Source: M3007 sp046329435
Lineage (GTDB): Bacteria; Bacteroidota; Bacteroidia; Chitinophagales; Saprospiraceae
Direction of reading: 5' to 3'
Assembly (NCBI GenBank): GCA_046329435.1
Contig: JAXLUR010000004.1
Coordinates: forward strand, 434,001 to 498,000
Length of the DNA: 64,000 bases
Part shown: one piece after another, positions 26,470 to 32,907 of the stretch
Layout of the letters: each line of letters begins with the position of its first letter
Numbering within the stretch: position 1 is the first letter of the stretch
Notes under the pieces: model-generated
Databases searched by the model: none
The model's input: only the letters and a program-made list of their open reading frames with translations
Told to the model about the DNA's origin: nothing
Position numbers and translations under genes: made by a program

Positions 26470-26630
26470 TTTCCCCGGACCTTGCATGACGGACGCCCCG
26501 CTGCCCTGTGGCAACGGGGCGTTCGCCGTTAATCACGAAAGCGCTTGATCGCGCTCATTGGCATTATCGTAAAAGTCCGGCAGTTTGAAGGGCGGAAAGT
26601 GTTTTCCGCAGGATCAATTTTTTAAAAATC

Positions 26631-27716
26631 ATGTCGAACAAATTTGCAATACTCGCTGCGCTGCTCACAGCGATCTTTATGTGGGCAGGGTGCAAAGACG
26701 ACAACCCCTCTGAACCCCTGCCCGATTTCAAAAGCCAGTTGCAGGAACACGTTGTTCACAGCACTGCCTTGATGGGTAATGCTTTCAACGACCCCATCGA
26801 CAGGAAAGTCATGGTGTACACGCCTCCCGGTTACGATCCCAACGGAGAAAAACGATACCCGGTAGTTTACCTGCTGCATGGCTTGCCCCTTTCCGACAGC
26901 ACTTTTATCTCGCCGGAAGCCTGGGCAGGCATGAACGAAGTAGCCGATTTTCGTCCGGAAGGCTTCACTGCCTGGATCGACACCCTGATTGCACAGCAGG
27001 TAATAGCGCCGATGATTCTCGTGATGCCCGAAACCAAAACCTTATACGGGTTCTGCTTTTACACCAATTCGGTTTTACAGGGAAATTATGAAGACTACAT
27101 CACCCAGGATCTCGTCGGGTACATCGACGCCAACTTTAAAACAATTTCCACCCGCGACGGGAGGGCCGTCATCGGCCACTCCCAGGGAGGCTATGGCGCC
27201 ATGCGCATGGGGCTGTTGCACGCCGATGTGTTCAGTGTCGTTGCTTCGCATAGCGGTACGCTCTATTTTGATGGCCTGAAAGCGGGCACTCCTTTCGTCA
27301 TTGCCGAAAACCCGAACGGCATGATGGGGCCGGAGCACGGCGGATTTATGACCCGGGTCACCTACGGCATGGCGGCGGCCTGGTCGCCCAACCTGCAAAA
27401 CCCGCCTTACCAGGTCGATCTACCCTTTGTTTACCCAAGCGGGCAGAACATTCCCGCGGTCTGGGATCGCTGGCTGGAACACGACCCGTACACCCTTCTC
27501 AATACCCACGCCGCAGATTTGTTGTCTTTGCGCGGCCTGTATCTCGACTGCGGCACGCAAGACGGATGGTATGGCCTCAGTCAGTTTTACGACCAGGCAC
27601 TTACCAGCCGGAACATCCCGCATACATTTGAATCCTTTACAGGCACGCATTTCAACAAGCTAATATCAAGGGTAGAAGTCTCGCTGGCCTATTGCTCTGC
27701 ACACATACAGCATTGA
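26631..27716 (+). CDS. Lipoprotein alpha/beta hydrolase (esterase D-like)
   Basis: The 361-aa product has a lipoprotein signal with lipobox WAGC (residues ~18-21). The catalytic domain is an esterase D / feruloyl-esterase-like fold: KVMVYTPPGYDPNGEKRYPV, YLLHGLPLSDS (oxyanion hole), the nucleophile elbow VIGHSQGGYGAMRMG, acid LDCGTQDGWYGLS and His in ESFTGTHFNKL. The order Ser-Asp-His is complete. It probably acts on an ester at the cell envelope; the substrate is unknown. It converges on dapA with a shared bidirectional terminator. Confidence 0.83.
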   Translation: MSNKFAILAALLTAIFMWAGCKDDNPSEPLPDFKSQLQEHVVHSTALMGNAFNDPIDRKVMVYTPPGYDPNGEKRYPVVYLLHGLPLSDSTFISPEAWAGMNEVADFRPEGFTAWIDTLIAQQVIAPMILVMPETKTLYGFCFYTNSVLQGNYEDYITQDLVGYIDANFKTISTRDGRAVIGHSQGGYGAMRMGLLHADVFSVVASHSGTLYFDGLKAGTPFVIAENPNGMMGPEHGGFMTRVTYGMAAAWSPNLQNPPYQVDLPFVYPSGQNIPAVWDRWLEHDPYTLLNTHAADLLSLRGLYLDCGTQDGWYGLSQFYDQALTSRNIPHTFESFTGTHFNKLISRVEVSLAYCSAHIQH

Positions 27717-27744
27717 TAATCAACATGTTTCTTTAAAATAAAAA

Positions 27745-27768
27745 GGCGGAGAGTAAAAACTCTCCGCC
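27745..27768. terminator. Bidirectional rho-independent terminator
   Basis: A 10-bp perfect stem (GGCGGAGAGT / ACTCTCCGCC) with a 4-nt A loop is flanked by A-rich sequence on the left and CCTTT on the right. It serves the converging hydrolase (plus strand) and dapA (minus strand); the minus-strand T-run is the stronger. Confidence 0.8.
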
Positions 27769-27794
27769 CCTTTCATATCCAGGATTTAAAAACA

Positions 27795-28685
27795 TCAGTT
27801 TTTCCAGCGTTCATATTCTGCCATCATCAAATGCACGCCCTGTTCGCTCATCGGGACGAGGGGCAGGCGTACATCGCGGCTGCAAAGTCCCTGCAATTCC
27901 ATGGCTGCTTTCACGCCCACGGGGTTGCCTTCGAGGAAAAGCAGTTTGTACAGTTCGAGCAGTTTGAAGTTGAGGTTTTGGGCAGTAGGCATATCGTAAC
28001 GCAGGGCGGCGCGTACCATGTCGGTAAAGGGGCGCGGCAGGGAGTTGGCAATTACGGAGATTACCCCGTCGCCGCCGGCAGCGATAAGCGGCAGGGTAAT
28101 AAAATCGTCGCCGCTCAGCACCAGAAAATCCGCCGGCCTGCCTTTCAGGATTTTCATCACCTGATAAATATCGTCGCTGGCTTCTTTGACCCCGATAAAC
28201 TTGTCGCTCGCATGGGCAAGTCGGAGCGTGGTTTCGGCAGTCATATTCGACGAGGTGCGGCTGGGCACGTTGTAAATAATGATGGGCAGGGGCGATACCT
28301 CGGCCAGGTCCATGTAATGGTGAAAAATACCTTCCTGACCGGGTTTGTTGTAAGCCGGATTGCTCGACAACAGGGCATCTATGCCTTCAAAGTTGAAGCT
28401 TTTGATCTTTTCCACCATGGCGGCGGTGTTGTTGCCGCCAAATACGCCGGCCACCAGCGGCAGGCGGCCGCGGTTTACTTTTATCGTAAAATCAAGAATT
28501 TCCCGGTGTTCTGCATCGGAGGTGGTGACCGACTCGCCGGTAGTGCCCAGGCTGACCAGGAACTCGACGCCCCCGGCGATCACATGTTCGATAATGCGTT
28601 CGAGGCTTTCCCAGTCGATCGAACCGTTGCGGAAGGGCGTAACCAGGGCTACGCCGGTGCCTTTAAGGCGTTGTTGCAGGCTCAT
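27795..28685 (-). CDS. dapA: 4-hydroxy-tetrahydrodipicolinate synthase
   Basis: The 296-aa TIM-barrel enzyme condenses pyruvate with aspartate semialdehyde in lysine and diaminopimelate synthesis. Matches: RLKGTGVALVTPFRNGSIDW, the TTGES motif (residues 48-52), YNVPSRT with Tyr138 and Arg143, and the Schiff-base Lys167 in FIGVKEASDD, all at family positions. It overlaps the upstream DUF6913 gene by 23 bp, so the two are coupled. Loss would block peptidoglycan cross-linking, so this is a likely essential gene. Confidence 0.97.
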   Translation of the reverse strand: MSLQQRLKGTGVALVTPFRNGSIDWESLERIIEHVIAGGVEFLVSLGTTGESVTTSDAEHREILDFTIKVNRGRLPLVAGVFGGNNTAAMVEKIKSFNFEGIDALLSSNPAYNKPGQEGIFHHYMDLAEVSPLPIIIYNVPSRTSSNMTAETTLRLAHASDKFIGVKEASDDIYQVMKILKGRPADFLVLSGDDFITLPLIAAGGDGVISVIANSLPRPFTDMVRAALRYDMPTAQNLNFKLLELYKLLFLEGNPVGVKAAMELQGLCSRDVRLPLVPMSEQGVHLMMAEYERWKN

Positions 28686-29217
28686 GTGTGGAGGTTAGGA
28701 CAATTTTGTCAAGATAGAGGTCGAGTTGTTCGACGAAGAAACGCAGCCCTTTGTCGGCCGGCACTTCCAGCAGCATGTCGAAATCGTTGGGCAGTTCGGT
28801 GACGAACCCTATTTTCATACCGGCCGGCGACTGAGCCGACACCCAGGCCAGGGGCAGCAAATCGGCCGGGTTGAAACTCAGCAGCAGGTCGAAGGGTTGG
28901 CGGCTGAATTCAAGCGCTTTTTCACTTTTCGGGGTGCCGTCCCACTGCATGTCTTTGGCCGTAAAGAAAGGGAAAGCCTGTTCGCCCGCGGTTTTGGCAT
29001 CATGGATAAAGCCAAGCAAGCTGAGTTTTTTGCCTTTTTTTTCGAGGCTTTTGGCAAAATCAAGCAGTTCCCGGCAATTCCGCTCCTGAGCGGCATCGAA
29101 CAACAATCCTATGGAACGGGCGCTATTGAGGGTGTGAATACGGCGGCGGCGGCTTTTTTCTGCTACCAGGCGGCGTAGTTTCTTTCGGGCAATTGCATTG
29201 CGAAGAGCAACAAGCAT
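28663..29217 (-). CDS. DUF6913-like conserved protein upstream of dapA
   Basis: The 184-aa product begins with a strongly basic helix (residues ~8-35: ARKKLRRLVAEKSRRRRIHT), followed by a Rossmann-like alternation (SIGLLFDAAQERNCRELLDF, KKLSLLGFIHDAK, FDLLLSFNPADLLPLAWVSA, GFVTELPNDFDMLLEV). It is a Bacteroidota protein usually seen next to dapA and its overlap with dapA here supports joint expression. The function is unknown; the fold could be a small enzyme or regulatory partner. Confidence 0.7.
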   Translation of the reverse strand: MLVALRNAIARKKLRRLVAEKSRRRRIHTLNSARSIGLLFDAAQERNCRELLDFAKSLEKKGKKLSLLGFIHDAKTAGEQAFPFFTAKDMQWDGTPKSEKALEFSRQPFDLLLSFNPADLLPLAWVSAQSPAGMKIGFVTELPNDFDMLLEVPADKGLRFFVEQLDLYLDKIVLTSTHEPATTP

Positions 29218-29360
29218 GGCAATTGGATGGGTGGCTGCATGAAAGTATCGGATTAAACAGGAAGTATGTCATTGATGCGTTTCAGGGGCAAGCGGTCAGT
29301 AAGCGACGAGCGGGCGGGGTTAAGTATGTGATCAGGCGACATTAACCCCGGCTGTACCGA

Positions 29361-30341
29361 TCAGCCCTTTGTAGCGGCTGCCGGGCGGCGGGCATAATGC
29401 CCCATGCGGCTGTATTTGTCGATCCGGCTGACGATACGCTGCTCGGGGTCCTGTCCTGCGAGTTGAGTCAATTGGCTCATAATGTGCTTTTTCAGCTCCT
29501 GGGCCATGGTTTCCGGCGCGTTATGGGCGCCTCCCAGGGGTTCGCGCACGATGCCGTCGATAAGGCCGAATTCGAGCATGTGATCCGAGTCCAGTTTGAG
29601 GGCTTCGGCGGCTTGTTCCTTGTAATCCCAGGAGTGCCAGAGGATAGACGAGCAGGATTCGGGAGAAATAACGGAGTACCAGGTGTATTCGAGCATGAAT
29701 ACCCGATCGCCCAGGCCGATACCCAGTGCGCCGCCGGAAGCGCCTTCGCCGATGATATAGCAAAGGATAGGAACGCGGAGTTGCGCCATTTCGAACAGGT
29801 TGCGGGCGATGGCTTCTGCCTGGCCGCGTTGTTCGGCTTCCAGGCCCGGGTAGGCGCCCGGCGTGTCGATGAGCGTTACCACAGGAAAATTGAAGCGTTC
29901 GGCCATTTTCATAAGGCGGAGCGCTTTGCGGTAGCCTTCCGGGTTGGCCATGCCGAAGTTGCGATACTGGCGCATTTTGGTGTTCACCCCTTTCTGGTGT
30001 CCGATCACCATGACTGTCTGGCCGTTGAAATTGGCCAGCCCCCCCACAATGGCGTGATCGTCGCCCCCGCAGCGGTCGCCGTGGAGCTCGATGAACTTGT
30101 CGCACATGGTGGTGAGGTAAAACAGCGTGTAGGGGCGCTCGGGGTGGCGGGAGAGTTGTACTTTTTGCCAGCCGCTGAGGCTCGCATAGATCTCCTTGCG
30201 TTTGGTCTCGATCTTGGTTTCGAGTTCACGCACCATTTCGGTGACGTCCACTTCGCCTTTTTCCCCTACTTCTTTCAGTTTTTCCAACTGCTCGTAGAGG
30301 GCTTCCAGCGGTTTTTCGAAATCCATGAAGGTCATTGCCAT
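29361..30341 (-). CDS. accA: Acetyl-CoA carboxylase carboxyltransferase alpha subunit
   Basis: The start is set to the ATG at 30341 (MAMTFMDFEKPLEALYEQLE, 326 aa), matching the usual length of AccA; 30335 (MTFMDFEK) is equally possible. The frame is open upstream through the tRNA locus, but that part is spurious. Domain features: YASLSGWQKVQLSRHPERPY, DHAIVGGLANFNGQTVMVIG, VNTKMRQYRNFGMANPEGYR, the oxyanion-hole turn LIDTPGAYPGLEAEQRGQAE and IGEGASGGALGIGLGDRVFM. With AccD it moves the carboxyl group from biotin to acetyl-CoA. The product ends RRPAAATKG. Confidence 0.95.
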   Translation of the reverse strand: MAMTFMDFEKPLEALYEQLEKLKEVGEKGEVDVTEMVRELETKIETKRKEIYASLSGWQKVQLSRHPERPYTLFYLTTMCDKFIELHGDRCGGDDHAIVGGLANFNGQTVMVIGHQKGVNTKMRQYRNFGMANPEGYRKALRLMKMAERFNFPVVTLIDTPGAYPGLEAEQRGQAEAIARNLFEMAQLRVPILCYIIGEGASGGALGIGLGDRVFMLEYTWYSVISPESCSSILWHSWDYKEQAAEALKLDSDHMLEFGLIDGIVREPLGGAHNAPETMAQELKKHIMSQLTQLAGQDPEQRIVSRIDKYSRMGHYARRPAAATKG

Positions 30342-30496
30342 GACGAAACGTTGTGAGGGTGTTGGTGGTTTTTTAGGCGCCGGGCATACTGCCGGAAATG
30401 CGTTGGCAGCAGCCGGGCGAAGGTACGGTGCTGCGCAGGATTTTTCACCGCCTGCCTGGCTCCGTAAAGTTTTTGCAAACTTTTTTGGAGGAGCTG

Positions 30497-30528
30497 TTGC
30501 AGGAGAAAAATCTTTGCTGTTATCTTTG
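30497..30528 (+). promoter_or_regulatory. Promoter of tRNA-Asp
   Basis: TTG (30497-30499), 21 nt, then TATCTTTG (30521-30528) is a full Bacteroidota -33/-7 pair, placing the start about 15-18 nt before the mature tRNA. Confidence 0.65.
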
Positions 30529-30551
30529 CCCCGCTTTTGAAAGAAAGTAAC

Positions 30552-30625
30552 GGATTGGTAGTTCAGTCGGTTAGAATGCCGCCCTGTCACGGCGGAGGTC
30601 GCGGGTTCGAGTCCCGTCCAGTCCG
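30552..30625 (+). tRNA. tRNA-Asp (GTC)
   Basis: A 74-nt cloverleaf without encoded CCA. The acceptor stem is GGATTGG / CCAGTCC (one T-G pair) with discriminator G30625; the D arm follows from 30559; the anticodon arm is CCGCC-CTGTCAC-GGCGG (30579-30595) giving anticodon GTC; the T arm is GCGGG-TTCGAGT-CCCGT. All stems pair. It is the only complete tRNA in the window and the donor of the partial copies that follow downstream. Confidence 0.97.
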
Positions 30626-30626
30626 C

Positions 30627-30659
30627 AAGGCCCGAGCAAACAGCTTCGGGCCTTTTTTG
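30627..30659 (+). terminator. Rho-independent terminator of tRNA-Asp
   Basis: Stem AAGGCCCGAGC with GCTTCGGGCCTT (one extra T) around AAACA, followed by T residues, directly after the tRNA. The same hairpin without the extra T is repeated in the array. Confidence 0.85.
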
Positions 30660-30664
30660 TTGCG

Positions 30665-31108
30665 ATGCATTACATTTATATGCTGAAAAGTGAGTTGGAT
30701 GGCAGTTTCTATATCGGCTATTCAACTGACATCAAGCGTCGGCTCGCAGAGCACAACGCCGGTCTCTCGTCTTATTCGTCTGGAAACAGAAAAGCTCTCC
30801 CCCTGAAAAAACAAAAAAACCGGGAAACGCTCGCGGCAGATTTTCCGCTGGAAAAAATCAATATTGCTCCCTGGCACGGTCCCGAGTGCTCGGGACGGGT
30901 TCGATTTGAAGCATTACATTTATATGCTGAAAAAGTTGGATGGCCTATATCGGCTCTCCGCCGGAGCACAACGCCGGTCTCTCGTCTTATTCGTTGGAAA
31001 CTTATATATTGGGAAGAATTTGAAGATAAAAAAACAAAAAAACCGGGCATTTTACCAGACGCTCGCGGCAGATTTTCCGCTGGAAAAAATCAATGAAAAA
31101 GTCGGTTA
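30665..31108 (+). pseudogene. GIY-YIG endonuclease ORF, scrambled copy 1
   Basis: The start (ATG 30665) and first ~39 residues (MHYIYMLKSELDGSFYIGYS, ... LSSYSS) are identical to the intact copy, then the reading frame departs: segments of the same unit appear out of full length (30781-30865, a truncated T-arm at 30897-30904, a second shortened N-terminal part at 30911-30940, and a C-terminal part to 31108). The first frame remains open to 31096, but that product lacks the conserved middle with the catalytic Glu. Two collapsed copies are mixed here. Confidence 0.65.
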
Positions 31109-31238
31109 GGATGCTCCCTGGCACGGTTTCTATATCCCGAGTGCTCCAGAAAAGCCCCTTGGAAACTTATATATTGGGAAGAATTTGAAGATAAAACCTC
31201 GGCTCTCTCGGGACGGGTTCGAGTCCCGTCCAGTCCGC
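31100..31238 (+). pseudogene. Interrupted tRNA-Asp 3' fragment 1
   Basis: D-loop to anticodon sequence (AGTCGGTTAGGATGC from 31100) and the T arm plus acceptor (31215-31238) are tRNA-Asp-derived. They are split by two insertions that are themselves pieces of the GIY-YIG unit in correct order (TTTCTATAT at 31127-31135 and a longer segment at ~31146-31207). No functional tRNA is possible. Confidence 0.6.
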
Positions 31239-31269
31239 AAGGCCCGAGCAAACAGCTCGGGCCTTTTTT
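31239..31269 (+). terminator. Terminator hairpin, array copy 2
   Basis: Perfect 11-bp stem AAGGCCCGAGC / GCTCGGGCCTT with loop AAACA and a T-run (31264-31269). It ends only 6 bp before the ATG of the intact GIY-YIG ORF. Confidence 0.8.
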
Positions 31270-31275
31270 GTTGCG

Positions 31276-31551
31276 ATGCATTACATTTATATGCTGAAAA
31301 GTGAGTTGGATGGCAGTTTCTATATCGGCTATTCAACTGACATCAAGCGTCGGCTCGCAGAGCACAACGCCGGTCTCTCGTCTTATTCGTCCAGAAAAGC
31401 CCCCTGGAAACTTATATATTGGGAAGAATTTGAAGATAAAACCTCGGCTCTCCGCCGGGAGATTTTTCTGAAAAAACAAAAAAACCGGGCATTTTACCAG
31501 ACGCTCGCGGCAGATTTTCCGCTGGAAAAAATCAATGAAAAAGTCGGTTAG
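31276..31551 (+). CDS. Small GIY-YIG nuclease-domain protein (intact copy)
   Basis: A 91-aa protein in the YhbQ/UPF0213-like single-domain GIY-YIG class. It has the GIY-equivalent YIYML (residues 3-7), the YIG motif FYIGYS, the catalytic Arg region DIKRRLAEHNAG, then WKLIYWEEFEDKTSALRREI, which carries the conserved Glu, and a basic tail (FLKKQKNRAFYQTLAADFPL). Such domains cleave DNA strands with one divalent metal. The final codons GTC GGT TAG (Val-Gly-stop) lie in the tRNA-Asp-derived sequence, so the gene ends inside a copied D loop. There is no Shine-Dalgarno site and a terminator lies just upstream, so expression may depend on read-through from the tRNA promoter. Confidence 0.85.
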   Translation: MHYIYMLKSELDGSFYIGYSTDIKRRLAEHNAGLSSYSSRKAPWKLIYWEEFEDKTSALRREIFLKKQKNRAFYQTLAADFPLEKINEKVG

Positions 31552-31609
31552 GATGCTCCCTGGCACGGTCCCGAGTGCTCGGGACGGGTTCGAGTCCCGT
31601 CCAGTCCGC
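31542..31609 (+). pseudogene. Degenerate tRNA-Asp 3' part, array copy 2
   Basis: 68 nt from the D loop (AGTCGGTTAG, then GATGC) through an altered anticodon region (CCCTGGCACGG in place of CCCTGTCACGG) to the intact T arm and acceptor strand. Between anticodon arm and T arm there is an 18-nt perfect hairpin GTCCCGAG-TG-CTCGGGAC (31568-31585) not found in the real tRNA. It lacks the 5' acceptor half, so it cannot be a tRNA by itself. Confidence 0.7.
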
Positions 31610-31640
31610 AAGGCCCGAGCAAACAGCTCGGGCCTTTTTT
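31610..31640 (+). terminator. Terminator hairpin, array copy 3
   Basis: Same 11-bp stem, AAACA loop and T-run as copy 2, 6 bp before the next ATG at 31647. Confidence 0.8.
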
Positions 31641-31646
31641 GTTGCG

Positions 31647-31863
31647 ATGCATTACATTTATATGCTGAAAAGTGAGTTGGATGGCAGTTTCTATATCGGC
31701 TATTCAACTGACATCAAGCGTCGGCTCGCAGAGCACAACGCCGGTCTCTCGTCTTATTCGTCCAGAAAAGTCTTATCGTCTTATTCGTGAAAAAACAAAA
31801 AACCGGGCATTTTAAAGCTCGCGGCAGATTTTCCGCTGGAAAAAATCAATGAAAAACGGTTAG
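31647..31863 (+). pseudogene. GIY-YIG endonuclease ORF, truncated copy 3
   Basis: The first 41 residues equal the intact copy; then a duplicated TCTTATCGTCTTATTCGTGA brings a stop at 31790 (47 aa). The region that should hold the catalytic Glu is missing, and remains of the C-terminus continue out of frame to about 31863 (GGCAGATTTTCCGCTGG and onward). Confidence 0.65.
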
Positions 31864-31868
31864 GATAT

Positions 31869-32165
31869 ATGCTCGGGAAGAATTTGAAGATAAATTACAT
31901 TTATATGCTGAAAAGTGAGTTGGATGGCAGTTTCTATATCGGCTATTCAACTGACATCAAGCATCGGCTCGCAGAGCACAACGCCGGTCTCTCGTCTTAT
32001 TCGTCCAGAAAAGCCCCCTGGAAACTTATATATTGGGAAGAATTTGAAGATAAAACCTCGGCTCTCCGCCGGGAGATTTTTCTGAAAAAACAAAAAAACC
32101 GGGCATTTTACCAAACGCTCGCGGCAGATTTTCCGCTGGAAAAAATCAATGAAAAAGTCGGTTAG
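31869..32165 (+). CDS. Small GIY-YIG nuclease-domain protein (near-intact copy 4, altered N-terminus)
   Basis: 98 aa, starting MLGKNLKINYIYMLKSELDG: the first nine residues replace the usual Met-His and come from a piece of the ORF's own middle (GGGAAGAATTTGAAGATAAA) joined to the N-terminal repeat. From YIYML on it matches the intact copy except Arg-to-His in DIKHRLAEHN, next to the catalytic Arg. It also ends GTC GGT TAG in the tRNA-derived sequence. No terminator or tRNA acceptor segment precedes it. Activity is uncertain. Confidence 0.6.
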   Translation: MLGKNLKINYIYMLKSELDGSFYIGYSTDIKHRLAEHNAGLSSYSSRKAPWKLIYWEEFEDKTSALRREIFLKKQKNRAFYQTLAADFPLEKINEKVG

Positions 32166-32223
32166 GATGCTCCCTGGCACGGTCCCGAGTGCTCGGGACG
32201 GGTTCGAGTCCCGTCCAGTCCGC
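32156..32223 (+). pseudogene. Degenerate tRNA-Asp 3' part, array copy 4 (distal end)
   Basis: Identical in length and essentially in sequence to 31542-31609, including the inserted GTCCCGAG-TG-CTCGGGAC hairpin. It forms the right boundary of the array; sequence beyond CCGC differs from the other copies. Confidence 0.7.
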
Positions 32224-32230
32224 AACTACA

Positions 32231-32269
32231 AAGGCTAATAAGTTGATTCACAACTTGTTAGCCTTTTTT
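32231..32269 (+). terminator. Terminator at right end of the array
   Basis: A 13-bp stem GGCTAATAAGTTG / CAACTTGTTAGCC (one T-G pair) with loop ATTCA and a T-run. It differs in sequence from the array hairpin and is probably the original terminator of the tRNA locus. Confidence 0.85.
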
Positions 32270-32441
32270 CTTTTTAGTCTGGATGTAGATTTGGGTGTAG
32301 AAACGCAGTTGTCTCCTGTTTTTCCTGCACTTATCAGGCTTTTTCTTACCGTTTTTTGCTGTTCCTCCTCCCGAATCGTATTGCCGTTCGCAAAGCGAAA
32401 ACTCCGTTCGCTCGAAATACCCGCCGCTTTCTTTCAAAATA

Positions 32442-32481
32442 GAACATTTTGTTTTTCATTTGTCGCGATTAAAACATTTTG
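32442..32481 (+). promoter_or_regulatory. Twin AACATTTTG boxes upstream of umuDC
   Basis: GAACATTTTG (32442-32451) and AAACATTTTG (32472-32481) are direct repeats with a 30-bp period, the second ending 4 bp before the umuD ATG. They could be an operator (for example of the SOS repressor of this lineage) or promoter elements; nothing proves which. Confidence 0.4.
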
Positions 32482-32485
32482 CGTC

Positions 32486-32899
32486 ATGAGAAAACTAAAC
32501 TACGTTGACAAACCAACGTCCTTTCCGCTATTTGGGTCGGTTTCTGCCGGCTTCCCGTCTCCAGCGGCCGACTATGCGGAAAGTCCTTTGAGCCTCGACG
32601 AATATTGCATCCGCAACCGCGCGGCTACTTTCCTGCTTACCGTCGAGGGCGATTCGATGAACGGCGCGGGTATCTTCGACGGGGACGTGGTGGTAATTGA
32701 TCGCTCGGTAAAGCCGCAGTTCGGGGACATTGTGGTGGCGCGTGTCGAGGATGAATTTCTGATCAAACACCTGCGAAAGCAAGGGACATTGATTTTCCTG
32801 AGTCCGGCTAACCCTGCTTACCCGCCGATCATTCTCGAGGAAAATATGTCGGTCGAAGTTTGGGGGCCGGTGGTCAGCGTTATTCGTCGTTTGAAATAG
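32486..32899 (+). CDS. umuD: UmuD-like translesion polymerase accessory protein (self-cleaving)
   Basis: A 137-aa S24-family protein starting at the ATG at 32486. Cleavage site Ala21-Gly22 (SVSAGFPSPAADY), nucleophile Ser57 (EGDSMNGAGI) and general base Lys94 (DEFLIKHL) keep exactly the spacing of E. coli UmuD (Cys24-Gly25, Ser60, Lys97). RecA filaments trigger its self-cleavage; UmuD' dimers then join UmuC as DNA polymerase V. It lies 8 bp upstream of umuC, and recA is elsewhere in the window. Confidence 0.95.
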   Translation: MRKLNYVDKPTSFPLFGSVSAGFPSPAADYAESPLSLDEYCIRNRAATFLLTVEGDSMNGAGIFDGDVVVIDRSVKPQFGDIVVARVEDEFLIKHLRKQGTLIFLSPANPAYPPIILEENMSVEVWGPVVSVIRRLK

Positions 32900-32907
32900 C
32901 GCCAGCC

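Larger units (their letters stand above)
30603..32223 (+). repeat. Tandem array: GIY-YIG ORF + degenerate tRNA-Asp 3' part + terminator
   Basis: The 24-nt tRNA 3' segment (T arm plus acceptor strand) at 30603-30626 recurs identically at 31215-31238, 31586-31609 and 32200-32223, with intervals of 612, 371 and 614 bp. The clean unit is the 371-bp one: tRNA 3' end, terminator hairpin, GIY-YIG ORF, then a degenerate tRNA anticodon/variable region leading into the next T arm. The ~612-614 bp intervals each contain parts of two ORF copies with pieces missing. Flanks are unique (accA upstream, a different terminator and umuDC downstream). The unit looks like a tRNA-targeted element that amplified in place. 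Confidence 0.85.

Noticed and set aside
26493..26522. Terminator hairpin ACGCCCCG/CGGGGCGT after the EF-hand-like gene
   Set aside because: The stem is clear but there is no T-run, so termination is not supported; it may only be a stable RNA hairpin.
30342..30725. A long reading frame extending accA upstream through the tRNA locus (minus strand)
   Set aside because: The extension is the reverse complement of tRNA-Asp and the GIY-YIG unit and has no AccA similarity; AccA starts at 30341.
31561..31600. A sigma-54 (-24/-12) promoter in the sequence TGGCACGGTCCCGAG in the array
   Set aside because: The GG-to-GC spacing does not fit the required ten bases, and the sequence is tRNA-derived.
30552..32223. 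A CRISPR array
   Set aside because: The repeat period is 371 bp or more, repeats contain coding sequence and tRNA parts, and no short direct repeat/spacer pattern or cas gene is present.
31090..32225. Minus-strand reading frames opposite the GIY-YIG array
   Set aside because: They are the antisense of repeated tRNA/GIY-YIG sequence and repeat because the DNA repeats, not because of protein selection.
30552..32269. A second functional tRNA in the array
   Set aside because: Only the 3' half of the cloverleaf is retained in the copies; the 5' acceptor strand and normal D arm are missing.
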